Assembly: GCF_014652915.1 (NCBI RefSeq)
Contig: NZ_BMZS01000001.1
Location: forward strand, 248,001 to 312,000
Source: Thalassobaculum fulvum
Lineage (GTDB): Bacteria; Pseudomonadota; Alphaproteobacteria; Thalassobaculales; Thalassobaculaceae
Length of the DNA: 64,000 bases
Direction of reading: 5' to 3'
Positions 23,539 through 32,565 of the stretch are shown here, one piece after another (positions within the stretch are counted from its first letter, which is position 1; each line of letters starts with the position of its first letter). Under the pieces are notes generated by a model. The model had not been told where the DNA came from and did no database searches. It saw only the letters and a program-made list of their open reading frames with translations. The position numbers and the translations under genes were made by a program.

Positions 23539-26403
23539 ATGGTCGCCACCGAGTCGGTGTCGGAGATCGAGACCCTGAGAGATGCCGACGCCGGAGCCGC
23601 GGATGCCGGTCCTGGCGGCGAGCCGGGCGACGTCGCCGACCTCGTGGTGGTGCGCAAGCGCGTGCCGAACGCCCGGGCGATCTGCGACGCGGCGGCGCTG
23701 ACCGCCGACATGGAGTCGATCGCGGCCGGCGAAGACGACGGCGTGCGACGGCGCGCGGCGGTCCTGGCACGCCTGAAGACCGCGCTGGCCGACGGCACCG
23801 CCGAGATCCGCCGGCGGTTCGAGGCCAGCAACGACGGCGCCGCCTGCGTGCGCCAGAACGCCTGGCTGATGGACCGGCTGATCGAGGCGGCGGCCCGGCT
23901 GGCCACCGAGCGCGAGTATCCGGCGACCAACCCGACCACGGCCGAACGCATCGCCATCGCGGCGGTCGGCGGCTACGGGCGCGGCGAGATGGCACCGCAG
24001 TCCGACGTCGACCTGCTGTTCCTGCGGCCCTACAAGCAGACCCCGCGCGGCGAGCAGATCGTCGAGTACCTGCTGTACCTGCTGTGGGACCTCGGCCTGA
24101 AGGTCGGGCACTCGACCCGGTCGTGCGACGAATGCATCCGCCAGGCCAAGGCCGACGCGACCATCCGCACCGCGCTGCTGGAATCGCGGTTCCTGTGGGG
24201 CGACGAGACCCTGTACGGGGAGCTGCGGCAGGCCTTCGACAAGGAGTTCGCGGCCGGCTCGCCGCTCGACTTCGTGGAGGCCAAGCTGCAGGAGTCCGAC
24301 GAGCGCCACCAGCGGCTCGGCGATTCCCGTTACGTTGTCGAACCGAACGTCAAGGACGGCAAGGGCGGCCTGCGCGACCTGCACACCCTGTTCTGGATCG
24401 GCAAGTACGTCTACCGGGTCGACGACGTCACCCGGCTGGTCGACCGCGGCGTGCTGACCCTGGGCGAGGCAAGGCGCTTCGCCAAGGCCCAGAAGCTGCT
24501 GTGGACCATCCGCTGCTGGCTGCACTACCTGTCGGGCCGGGCCGAGGAGCGGCTGACCTTCGAGATGCAGCCGGTGATCGCCGAGCGGCTCGGCTATACC
24601 GACCACGCCGGCGCGGTCGCGGTCGAGCGGTTCATGAAGCACTACTACCTGACCGCCAAGGACGTCGGCGACCTGACCCGGATCTTCTGCGCCGCCATCG
24701 AGGCGCAGCACAAGCGGCGGCGCCCCTGGATCCGGCTGCCGAGGCTGCTGACCGAGGAGCGGTTCGGCGACTTCCGGATCGCCGCCGACCGCATCACCGT
24801 GGCCGACGACGAGGCGTTCGCCCGCGACCCGGTCAACATCGTCCGGATGTTCCACGAGGCGCAGGCCCGCAACGCCATGGTGCACCCGCACGCGCTGCGG
24901 CTGATCACCCAGAACCTGAACCGGATCGACGGCGAGCTGCGCAAGGACCCCGAGGCCAACCGGCTGTTCCTGGAGATCCTGTGCGGCACCAAGAACCCGG
25001 CCCCGATCCTGCGGCGGATGAGCGAGGCCCGGGTGCTCGGCAAGTTCGTGCCGGATTTCGGCCGGGTGGTCGCGCAGATGCAGTTCGACATGTACCACCT
25101 GTACACCGTCGACGAGCATACCCTGCAGTGCCTGTCGGTGCTGCACGACATCGAGGCCGGCGCCCTCAAGGAGGTGGCGCCGATCGCCACCGAGGTGGTG
25201 CACAAGGTGCTGTCGCGCCGGGCCCTGCACGTGGCGGTGTTCCTGCACGACATCGCCAAGGGCCGCGGCGGCGACCACTCGGTGCTGGGCGAGCGGGTGG
25301 CCCGGCGGCTGTGTCCGCGCTTCGGGATGAGCGAGGAGGAGACCGACACCGTCGCCTGGCTGGTGCGCTGGCACCTGCTGATGTCGAACACCGCCTTCAA
25401 GCGCGACGTCAACGACCCGAAGACGGTCGAGGACTTCGTGAAAATCGTGCAGTCGCCGGAACGGCTGCGGCTGCTGCTGGTGCTGACGGTCGCCGACATC
25501 CGCGGGGTCGGGCCGCATGTCTGGAACGGCTGGAAGGCCCAGCTGCTGCGCGACCTGTACTACCGGGCCCAGGAGGCGCTGTCGGGCGACTCCGCGCGGC
25601 GCGGCACCGCCGCCCGCATCGACGCCGCCAAGCGGCGGCTGGCCGACGCCCTGCCGGACTGGAGCGCCGACGAGGTCGAGGCGCACACCGCACTCGGCTA
25701 TCCGGCCTACTGGCTGGCGTTCGATGCCGACACCCACGCCCGGCATGCCCGGCTGGTGCGCCAGGCGACCCGGGACGGCGCCCATCTGGCGGTCGAAACC
25801 CGGGTCGACGCGGACCGCGCGGTGACCGAGGTGACGGTCTACGCCACCGACCACCCGGGGCTGTTCTCGCGGATCGCCGGCGCCATGGCCGCCACCGGCG
25901 CCGACGTGGTCGACGCCCGGATCTTCACACTGTCCAACGGCATGGCGCTCGACACCTTCATGATCCAGGACGAGGGCGGCAAGGCGTTCGACCGGCCGGA
26001 CCGGATCGCCAAGCTGGCCTCGGCGATCGAGCGGGCGCTCGGCGGCACGCTCAGGGTCGACCGGGCGCTGGCGGCCCGCAAGCCGACGCTCGGCCGCCGC
26101 ACCCGGGCGCTCAGGGTGCCGCCGCGGGTGCTGATCGACAACAAGGCCAGCGTCACCCACACGGTGGTGGAGGTGAACGGCCGCGACGAGCCGGGGGTGC
26201 TGTGGCGGATGACCCGGGCGCTCGCCGGGGTCGGCGTGCAGATCCACTCGGCCTCGATCTCGACCTACGGCGAGCGGTTCGTCGACGTGTTCTACCTGAA
26301 GGACGTGTTCGGCCTGAAGATCGACAGCAAGAGCAAGCTCGAAGACATTCGCAAGGCGCTGATGAAGGCGCTCGGGGCCGAGGAGGAGCGCAAGACGGCG
26401 TGA
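23539..26403 (+). CDS. glnD: bifunctional PII uridylyltransferase/uridylyl-removing enzyme GlnD
   Basis: This 954-residue nitrogen sensor uridylylates PII when glutamine is low and removes UMP when it is high. The nucleotidyltransferase motif GGYGRGEMAPQSDVDLLFL starts at residue ~144 with the catalytic aspartates. The GlnD PII-UTase region follows, then an HD domain (VAVFLHDIAKGRGGDHS, about residues 565-581). Two C-terminal ACT domains bind glutamine (VYATDHPGLFSRIAGAM near 766, VNGRDEPGVLWRMTRAL near 878). All four modules are intact. The ATG has GGAGGA about 5 nt upstream. The N-terminal ~60 residues are variable. Confidence 0.96.
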   Translation: MVATESVSEIETLRDADAGAADAGPGGEPGDVADLVVVRKRVPNARAICDAAALTADMESIAAGEDDGVRRRAAVLARLKTALADGTAEIRRRFEASNDGAACVRQNAWLMDRLIEAAARLATEREYPATNPTTAERIAIAAVGGYGRGEMAPQSDVDLLFLRPYKQTPRGEQIVEYLLYLLWDLGLKVGHSTRSCDECIRQAKADATIRTALLESRFLWGDETLYGELRQAFDKEFAAGSPLDFVEAKLQESDERHQRLGDSRYVVEPNVKDGKGGLRDLHTLFWIGKYVYRVDDVTRLVDRGVLTLGEARRFAKAQKLLWTIRCWLHYLSGRAEERLTFEMQPVIAERLGYTDHAGAVAVERFMKHYYLTAKDVGDLTRIFCAAIEAQHKRRRPWIRLPRLLTEERFGDFRIAADRITVADDEAFARDPVNIVRMFHEAQARNAMVHPHALRLITQNLNRIDGELRKDPEANRLFLEILCGTKNPAPILRRMSEARVLGKFVPDFGRVVAQMQFDMYHLYTVDEHTLQCLSVLHDIEAGALKEVAPIATEVVHKVLSRRALHVAVFLHDIAKGRGGDHSVLGERVARRLCPRFGMSEEETDTVAWLVRWHLLMSNTAFKRDVNDPKTVEDFVKIVQSPERLRLLLVLTVADIRGVGPHVWNGWKAQLLRDLYYRAQEALSGDSARRGTAARIDAAKRRLADALPDWSADEVEAHTALGYPAYWLAFDADTHARHARLVRQATRDGAHLAVETRVDADRAVTEVTVYATDHPGLFSRIAGAMAATGADVVDARIFTLSNGMALDTFMIQDEGGKAFDRPDRIAKLASAIERALGGTLRVDRALAARKPTLGRRTRALRVPPRVLIDNKASVTHTVVEVNGRDEPGVLWRMTRALAGVGVQIHSASISTYGERFVDVFYLKDVFGLKIDSKSKLEDIRKALMKALGAEEERKTA

Positions 26404-26471
26404 GCCCGCCGCGGTTCCGCCGCGATCATGCGCTATCCGTGGATCTCCGAATCGCGTAGATCCTCCAGCCC

Positions 26472-28019
26472 ATGTCCCTGACCCGCGCCATCGCCACCGT
26501 CGGCGGCTTCACCCTGGTCAGCCGGGTCACCGGCTTCGTGCGCGACATCCTGATCGCCGCCCTGCTCGGCGCCGGGCCGGTGGCCGACGCGTTCTTCGTG
26601 GCGTTCCAGCTGCCGAACTTCTTCCGCCGGCTGACCGGCGAGGGGGCGCTGACCGTCGCCTTCGTGCCGCTGTTCGCCGGCCGGCTGGAGACCGACGGCA
26701 GGGAGCGCGCGGTGGCGTTCGCGGCCGAGGTGCAGGCGGTGCTGGTGGCGGTGCTGCTGGCCTTCCTGCTGGCGGTCGAGATCCTGATGCCGTGGGTGAT
26801 CCTGGTGCTGGCCCCCGGCTTCGCCGACGAGCCGGAACGCTACGGCCTGGCGGTCGAGCTGACCCGCATCACCTTCCCCTACCTGCCGCTGATCTCGCTG
26901 GTGGCGCTGTGGGGCGGAATCCTGAACAGCCTGGACCGGTTCTGGGCGATGGCGGCGGCGCCGATCCTGCTGAACCTGGTCCTGATCGCCGCGCTGGCCA
27001 CCATGGCCAACGTGCTGGAGACCCCCGGCCACGCGCTGGCCTGGGGCGTGGCGGCGGCCGGGCTGGCGCAGGCGCTGTTCCTGGCCGAGGCGTGCCGGCG
27101 CGAGGGCGCCCTGCCGAGGTTCCGGCTGCCGCGGCTGACCCCGGAGGTCCGCCAGCTGCTGGTGCTGATGCTGCCGGCGGCACTCGGCGCCGGGGTGGTG
27201 CAGGTCAACGCCTTCATCGGCGTGCTGCTGGCCTCGCTGCTGCCGGCCGGCTCGGTGTCGTTCCTGTATTACGCCGACCGGGTGGTGCAGCTGCCGCTCG
27301 GCGTGGTCGGGGTGGCGATCGGCACCGCGCTCTTGCCGATGCTGTCGCGCCAGGTGCGCGGCGGCCACGACGCCGACGCCCGGGACACCCAGAACCGGGC
27401 GCTCGAGATGGCGTTGCTGCTGACCCTGCCGGCGGCGGCGGCGCTGGCGGTGATCGCGCTGCCGGTGACCTCGGTGCTGTTCGAGCGCGGCAAATTCGGG
27501 GCGGCGGACAGCCTGGCGACCGCCGCGGCGATGGCGGCCTATGCCGGCGGGCTGCCGGCCTTCGTGCTGATCAAGGTGTTCCAGCCCGGGTTCTTCGCGC
27601 GCCGCGACACCGCGACCCCGGTCAAGGTCGCGGCCTGCGCGGTGGCCGCCAATCTGGCGTTCAACGCCCTGCTGATGCCGACCCTGCAGCATGTCGGGAT
27701 CGCGCTGTCGACCACGCTGTCGGCGTGGCTGAACGCCGGCCTGCTGGCCTGGCTGCTGATGCGCCGCGGGCACTTCCGGCCGGACGCCCGGCTGCGCCGG
27801 CGGGCGCTCCGGATCGCCGGGGCGGTGGCGGCGATGGCGGCGGCGGTGTGGGCGGCGGCCGCCGGCCTCGAGCCCTGGCTGACCGCCGGCAGCGTCCACG
27901 GCGTCGCGGCCCTGGCGGTGGTGATCGCCGTCGGTCTGGTGGTGTACGGCACGGCGGCGACCCTGCTCGGCGCCGCCCGCCCGGCCGAGCTGAAGTCGGC
28001 GCTGCGGCGGCGGGGCTAG
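26472..28019 (+). CDS. murJ: lipid II flippase MurJ
   Basis: This 515-residue polytopic protein (about 14 hydrophobic segments) belongs to the MOP/MviN superfamily. The N-terminus TLVSRVTGFVRDILIAALLG and DAFFVAFQLPNFFRRLTGEGA are the canonical MurJ signature, including the arginines of the central cavity. QVNAFIGVLLASLLPAGSVS and FYARRDT-like FFARRDTATPVKV further fit. It flips lipid II across the inner membrane for peptidoglycan synthesis. It lies 68 bp after glnD, an order often seen in Alphaproteobacteria (mutS-glnD-murJ-trpS). A second family member lies 3 kb downstream. Confidence 0.94.
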   Translation: MSLTRAIATVGGFTLVSRVTGFVRDILIAALLGAGPVADAFFVAFQLPNFFRRLTGEGALTVAFVPLFAGRLETDGRERAVAFAAEVQAVLVAVLLAFLLAVEILMPWVILVLAPGFADEPERYGLAVELTRITFPYLPLISLVALWGGILNSLDRFWAMAAAPILLNLVLIAALATMANVLETPGHALAWGVAAAGLAQALFLAEACRREGALPRFRLPRLTPEVRQLLVLMLPAALGAGVVQVNAFIGVLLASLLPAGSVSFLYYADRVVQLPLGVVGVAIGTALLPMLSRQVRGGHDADARDTQNRALEMALLLTLPAAAALAVIALPVTSVLFERGKFGAADSLATAAAMAAYAGGLPAFVLIKVFQPGFFARRDTATPVKVAACAVAANLAFNALLMPTLQHVGIALSTTLSAWLNAGLLAWLLMRRGHFRPDARLRRRALRIAGAVAAMAAAVWAAAAGLEPWLTAGSVHGVAALAVVIAVGLVVYGTAATLLGAARPAELKSALRRRG

Positions 28020-28023
28020 GGCC

Positions 28024-28044
28024 CGATCCGATCGCATCGGATCG
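28024..28044. terminator. palindromic hairpin between convergent murJ and PP2C-like gene
   Basis: A perfect inverted repeat has 9-bp arms, CGATCCGAT (28024-28032) and ATCGGATCG (28036-28044), with the 3-nt loop CGC. It lies in the 60-bp gap between two convergent stops, so it could end transcripts from both sides. No T tract follows. Confidence 0.45.
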
Positions 28045-28079
28045 ATGCGGCCGGTGAATCGGTCCCTCAATCCATAGGC

Positions 28080-28907
28080 TTACTGGATCTCCAACAAGAG
28101 GGCCGCGGCGTCGTCGGAGGTCTTGAAGCGGCCGAACCGGGCGTTCTCGGCGGCGTCGGCTTCGAACCCGCGCAGCCGGCCGACCAGGGCCGCCAGCCCG
28201 CCGTCCAGGGCGGCGCGGATCAGCCCGTCGTCGTCATACAGCCCGTACATGTCGACCAGCCGGTAGAAGCCGTCGGTGCACAGCAGCACCCGGGTGCCGG
28301 CGGCGGCGGGCTCGGTCCGGAGGTCGAGCCGGGCGGCGGCCGCCGGGTGCACACTCAGCACCGGATAGCCGTCCGGCCGGTTCATCATGGCGCGCTGGGC
28401 CCGCAGCACCGACGGGATTTCGGCGCCGGCGGCGATCAGGGCGCGGGCCTGGGCCTGCTCGTCCAGCCGCGGCGGCGCCTTCGCGACCGGCCTCGCCGGG
28501 CCGGCGGCCGGCAGCACGATCGCGGTGCAGTCCGGGAACGACGCGAAGACCATCCGTTTCGAGGCCGGATCGACGTGCAGGCGGGTCAGGGCGGCGCTCG
28601 GCATGTCGCCCGGTGGGATGCGGCCGGCCGGCGCGCCGGTATGCGCCTCGACCCGCTCGCGCAGGCCGTCGATCAGGGCCGCCACCACCGCCTCGGGCGC
28701 GCCCGCCGGCAGCGTCCGCAGCAGGTCGTGGGCGGCGTCGGCGAACCAGAACGCGTCGCTCGGCGCCTCCGGGAACAGCCGGGTGGCGCACATGTCGGTG
28801 GCGCCGTCGACGATCCAGGCGATGCCTTCGGCGGCGCGGTGGCCGACCCGGTCCTCGGAGTCCCGGCCCTTGCCGGGGTCGTTGGCGTGGTCGAGCACGC
28901 GCAGCAT
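28080..28907 (-). CDS. PP2C-like serine/threonine phosphatase domain protein
   Basis: This 275-residue cytosolic protein resembles the PPM/PP2C fold. It has an N-terminal SEDRVGHR, then IAWIVDGATD (metal-binding Asp of the usual VxDGxGG strand), a C-terminal VLLCTDGFYRLVDMY (the TDG metal site) and a final TSDDAAALLLE (the last metal Asp). These three acidic positions are in the right order and spacing. The Gly-Gly after the first DG is replaced by ATD, so it is a divergent member. GGGAG lies 8 nt before the ATG. It is divergent from trpS; no partner kinase is adjacent. Confidence 0.72.
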   Translation of the reverse strand: MLRVLDHANDPGKGRDSEDRVGHRAAEGIAWIVDGATDMCATRLFPEAPSDAFWFADAAHDLLRTLPAGAPEAVVAALIDGLRERVEAHTGAPAGRIPPGDMPSAALTRLHVDPASKRMVFASFPDCTAIVLPAAGPARPVAKAPPRLDEQAQARALIAAGAEIPSVLRAQRAMMNRPDGYPVLSVHPAAAARLDLRTEPAAAGTRVLLCTDGFYRLVDMYGLYDDDGLIRAALDGGLAALVGRLRGFEADAAENARFGRFKTSDDAAALLLEIQ

Positions 28908-29021
28908 GATTCCGGTCTCCCTTGATTCCGGCGGCCCGGCCGGGGATAAACCCGGGCCCGTCCGGCGGTCCCGCCCCCGGCCGGATACCATGGCAACCAC
29001 GCGCATCGCGAGCAAACGACG

Positions 29022-30026
29022 ATGAGACGCATCTTCTCCGGCATCCAGCCCTCCGGAAACCTGACCCTCGGCAATTACCTGGGCGCGATCCGGAACTGGG
29101 CGCTCCTGCAGCGCGAGAAGAGCTACGAATGCATCTTCTGCGTGGTCGACCAGCACGCCATCACCGTGCCGCAGGACCCGGCGGAGCTGCGTCGGGCGAC
29201 CCGCGAGGTGGCGGCCGGCATGATCGCCGGCGGCGTCGATCCGGACGACTGCATCCTGTTCAACCAGTCCTACGTGCCCGAGCACGCGATGCTGGCCTGG
29301 GTGTTCAACTGCGTGGCCCGAGTCGGCTGGCTCGGCCGCATGACCCAGTTCAAGGAGAAGGCCGGCAAGGACCGCGACAACGCCACGGTCGGGCTGTTCG
29401 TCTACCCGAACCTGATGGCCGCCGACATTCTGGCCTACAAGGGCACCCACGTGCCGGTCGGCGACGACCAGAAGCAGCACCTGGAGCTGACCCGCGACAT
29501 CGCCCAGGCCTTCAACTCGATGTTCGGGGTCGATTTCTTCCCGCTGCCGGAGCCGCAGATCTTCGGCACCGCCACCCGGGTGATGAGCCTGCGCGACGGC
29601 ACCAAGAAGATGAGCAAGTCGGATCCGTCCGACATGTCGCGCATCAACATGACCGACGACGCCGACGCCATCGCCCAGAAGATCCGCAAGGCCAAGACCG
29701 ACCCGGAGCCGCTGCCGAGCGAGCTCGCCGGGCTGGACGAGCGGCCGGAGGCCCGCAACCTGGTCGGCATCTACGCGGCGCTGGCCGACCAGACGCCGGA
29801 GCAGGTGCTGGCCGAGTTCGGCGGCCGCGGCTTCGGCGACTTCAAGAAGGCCATGGCCGAGGTCTCGGTCTCGGTTCTGGCCCCGATCGGCGAAGAGATG
29901 CGCCGGCTGTCGAACGACCCGGCGACCATCGACGCGATCCTGCACAAGGGCGGCGAGCGGGCCCGCGAGCTGGCGAGCCCGATCGTCAAGGAAGTCTACG
30001 ACATCGTTGGCTTCCTGCGGCCCTGA
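29022..30026 (+). CDS. trpS: tryptophanyl-tRNA synthetase
   Basis: This 334-residue class I synthetase charges tRNA-Trp. The HIGH-like motif is [13 protein letters not shown] at residues 10-22 and the KMSKS loop is KKMSKSDPS near 194-202. [22 protein letters not shown] is the tryptophan/adenylate pocket region. Length is normal. The murJ-trpS neighbourhood is common in Alphaproteobacteria; here the PP2C-like gene is inserted between them on the other strand. Confidence 0.97.
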   Translation: MRRIFSGIQPSGNLTLGNYLGAIRNWALLQREKSYECIFCVVDQHAITVPQDPAELRRATREVAAGMIAGGVDPDDCILFNQSYVPEHAMLAWVFNCVARVGWLGRMTQFKEKAGKDRDNATVGLFVYPNLMAADILAYKGTHVPVGDDQKQHLELTRDIAQAFNSMFGVDFFPLPEPQIFGTATRVMSLRDGTKKMSKSDPSDMSRINMTDDADAIAQKIRKAKTDPEPLPSELAGLDERPEARNLVGIYAALADQTPEQVLAEFGGRGFGDFKKAMAEVSVSVLAPIGEEMRRLSNDPATIDAILHKGGERARELASPIVKEVYDIVGFLRP

Positions 30027-30045
30027 GGCGGTTCGGGCGCCGCGG

Positions 30046-31191
30046 ATGCTGACCGGCAGGCGCGTTCTCTGGATCGTCGCCGAGGACTGGTTCTTCCGGC
30101 TGCACTACCTGGCGCTGGCCACGGCCCTGGTCGAAGCCGGGGCCGAGGTGCACCTGGCGGCCCGCTGCGGCCGGCGCGGGCCGGAGGCCGAGGCCGCGGT
30201 GACGGCCGCCGGGATCACCGTCCATCGGCTGCAGCGACTCGACCGCACCGGGCTGAACCCGCTCGCCGACCTGACCGCGGTCGGCGAGCTGACGGCGCTG
30301 TGCCGCGTGCTGCGGCCCGACCTGGTGCAGAGCGTGGCGATGAAGCCGGTGCTGTACGGCACCCTGGCGGCCGAGCGTGCCGGCGTGCCGGCGCGGTTCG
30401 CCTGGCTGCCCGGGCTCGGCCACGTGTTCACCGGCCGAAGCCTGAAGGCCCGGTTGCTGCGGCCGGCGGTCGCGCTGCTGCTGCGCCGGGTGCTGGGCCG
30501 ACCGGCGGTGACCCCGATGGTGCTGAACGCCGACGACCGGGCCGCGGTGGCCCGGCTGGCCGGCCGGCCGCTCGACTCGGTGGCGGTGCTGCCCGGCACC
30601 GGCGTCGACCTGGATCGTTTCGTTGTCGAACCGGAGCCCGAGGGGCCGCCGGTCGCTGCCTTCGTCGGCCGCATGCTGGGCGAGAAGGGGCTGGACGAGC
30701 TCGCCGCGGCGGCCCGGCTGCTGCGCCGGCGCGGGGGCGCCGTGGCGATCCGGCTGGTCGGGGCGCCCGACCGCGAGAGCCCGACCGCGATCCCCGAGGA
30801 GCGGCTGCGGGCCTGGAGCGCCGAGGGTGCCCTGGAATGGACCGGCCCGACCGCCGACGTGCCCGGCGTGTGGCGGGCCGCCCATATCGCGGTGCTGCCG
30901 TCGCACCGCGAGGGCCTGGGCATGAGCGTGCTGGAGGCCGCGGCCTGCGGCCGGCCGGCGGTCGCGACCGACGTCCCCGGCTGCCGCGAGGCGGTCGAGC
31001 ACGGCGTCACCGGCCTGCTGGTGCCGGCCCATGACCCGGTGGCGCTGGCCGATGCGCTGGCCGCCCTGGCGGCCGACCCGGCTCGGCGGCGGGCGATGGG
31101 GGCGGCGGCCCGGGCCAGGGTCGAGGACCGGTTCGGCCTGCCGGCGGTGCGCCGGGAGCTGGTGGCCTTGTATGCCAAGCGCCTCGGCTAG
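30046..31191 (+). CDS. GT4-family glycosyltransferase
   Basis: This 381-residue glycosyltransferase has the GT-B fold. The N-terminal domain begins RRVLWIVAEDWFFRLHY, and the nucleotide-sugar-binding C-terminal domain includes PPVAAFVGRMLGEKGLDEL and the EX7E motif in HREGLGMSVLEAAACGRP. It resembles cell-surface polysaccharide or O-antigen transferases such as the WbpH/PglA type; donor and acceptor are unknown. The ATG at 30046 follows trpS by 19 bp. It ends tail-to-tail with a flippase gene so that both stops share the palindrome CTAG (31188-31191). This pairing suggests a polysaccharide role. Confidence 0.85.
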   Translation: MLTGRRVLWIVAEDWFFRLHYLALATALVEAGAEVHLAARCGRRGPEAEAAVTAAGITVHRLQRLDRTGLNPLADLTAVGELTALCRVLRPDLVQSVAMKPVLYGTLAAERAGVPARFAWLPGLGHVFTGRSLKARLLRPAVALLLRRVLGRPAVTPMVLNADDRAAVARLAGRPLDSVAVLPGTGVDLDRFVVEPEPEGPPVAAFVGRMLGEKGLDELAAAARLLRRRGGAVAIRLVGAPDRESPTAIPEERLRAWSAEGALEWTGPTADVPGVWRAAHIAVLPSHREGLGMSVLEAAACGRPAVATDVPGCREAVEHGVTGLLVPAHDPVALADALAALAADPARRRAMGAAARARVEDRFGLPAVRRELVALYAKRLG

Positions 31192-32558
31192 CCGGCGGTC
31201 CGGGTCGCCGGAGCGCGCATCACCGCGACATACAGGATCAGCGCCGTGGCCAGGAACGCCGGGGCGGTCGCCAGGGCGATCCCGACGACCCCCCAGACCG
31301 CCATGAAGCCGGCATTGAGCGCCACGGTCAGCACCAGGTTGGCCGCTGCCGCCCCGGCCAGCGCCCGGCCGAGCCCGAGCACCGCCGCCGCCCGCACCAG
31401 CACCACCGCGGCGGCGTAGGGCGGCAGCTGCACGGCGTAGGCGACCAGCACGTCGGACACCAGGGCGGTGTCGTCGGCCCCGAACGCGCCGCGCTGGTAC
31501 AGCAGCCGCACCACCGGCTCGGCCAGGACCGCGGCGGCCGCGACCGCCGGCACCGACAGCGCGGCGACCGCGGCGACGTGCCGGCGCAGCCGGCGGCGCA
31601 GGGCGGCGAGGTCGCCGGAAGCCGCCTGGTCGGAATACGCCGGCAGGATCGCCACGCCGATCGCCAGGGTGGCGACGTGCAGGCCGGCCAGCACCAGCTT
31701 GGCGCCGTAGCCGATCGCCGAGGCCGAGCCGGGACCGAGCATGGCGGCCATCATCTGGTCGAGCACGCCGGCGCCGTACAGCAGCAGGTTGGCGAGCAGG
31801 ATCGGCCCCCAGCGCCGCAGCAGCGGGGCCAGGTCGGGGGCGCCGGCGGCCGGTGAGAGGCGGCCGCCGAGCCGGCGCAGGGCGCCGCCGACCAGGGTGG
31901 CCTCGATCGCGGTGCCGAGGACAGCGCCCCAGGCCAGCGCGGCGACGCCCAGACTGTCGCGGGCGAGGAGCAGCAGCACCGCCATCACCAGCGGCGTGAA
32001 GGCCGGGGCGATCGCCGGCAGCGCGAACCGGCGCCGGGCGTTCAGCACGCCGCCCCAGGCGACCGCGGCGGCCCCGACCACCACGAACAGGGTCATGATC
32101 CACAGCAGGTCGGCGGTCAGCGCCAGGGTGTCCGGCGCCAGCGCCGGGGCCAGCCACGGCAGGTAGGCCGGGGCGGCGGCGGCCATGACCAGCGAGCCGG
32201 CCGCCACCACCAGCAGCATGCGCCCGAAGGCGGCGGCGAACAGCGAGTCGGCGGCGGCCTCGCCGGCGGCGCGGCGGCGCGCCAGGTAGGCCGGCACCAG
32301 GGCGATCTGGAACGAGCCGGCGATCAGGGCCAGCAGGAACACCGGCACCGCCAGGGCCAGGAAGAACGCGTCGACTTCGGGGCCGCGGCCGTACACCGCG
32401 GCGATCGCCGCCTCGCGCACGAACGCGGTCAGCTTGGCGACCACCGACAGCACGCCGATGGTCATGCCGGCGCGCGCCACTGCCCGGTCGTCGTGGGATC
32501 GGTCGTCGTGATCGCCGGCGTCGTCGGGCCGATTCGGGGCCGGGGTCTCGGCGCTCAC
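31188..32558 (-). CDS. second MurJ/MviN-family flippase
   Basis: This 456-residue polytopic protein has about 12-14 hydrophobic segments of the MOP/MviN superfamily. TIGVLSVVAKLTAFVREAAI and EVDAFFLALAVPVFLLALIA follow the MurJ pattern, but the sequence diverges from the canonical copy at 26472 and is about 60 residues shorter. A charged N-terminus of about 30 residues (rich in Asp/His) precedes the first helix. Lying next to a GT4 glycosyltransferase, it may flip an undecaprenyl-linked oligosaccharide other than lipid II; a redundant lipid II flippase is the alternative. It shares a short gap with the cyclase gene upstream (8 bp), so the two are probably cotranscribed. Confidence 0.82.
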   Translation of the reverse strand: MSAETPAPNRPDDAGDHDDRSHDDRAVARAGMTIGVLSVVAKLTAFVREAAIAAVYGRGPEVDAFFLALAVPVFLLALIAGSFQIALVPAYLARRRAAGEAAADSLFAAAFGRMLLVVAAGSLVMAAAAPAYLPWLAPALAPDTLALTADLLWIMTLFVVVGAAAVAWGGVLNARRRFALPAIAPAFTPLVMAVLLLLARDSLGVAALAWGAVLGTAIEATLVGGALRRLGGRLSPAAGAPDLAPLLRRWGPILLANLLLYGAGVLDQMMAAMLGPGSASAIGYGAKLVLAGLHVATLAIGVAILPAYSDQAASGDLAALRRRLRRHVAAVAALSVPAVAAAAVLAEPVVRLLYQRGAFGADDTALVSDVLVAYAVQLPPYAAAVVLVRAAAVLGLGRALAGAAAANLVLTVALNAGFMAVWGVVGIALATAPAFLATALILYVAVMRAPATRTAG

Positions 32559-32565
32559 GCCCGGC

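Noticed and set aside
23398-26247. Upstream extension of the FAD oxidoreductase frame, antisense to glnD
   Set aside because: The flavin-binding motif starts at 23380 with a good ribosome site. The extension is a low-complexity shadow of glnD.
26433-28070. Long minus-strand frame opposite murJ
   Set aside because: Gln/Arg/His-rich composition without motifs; murJ on the other strand has full family signatures.
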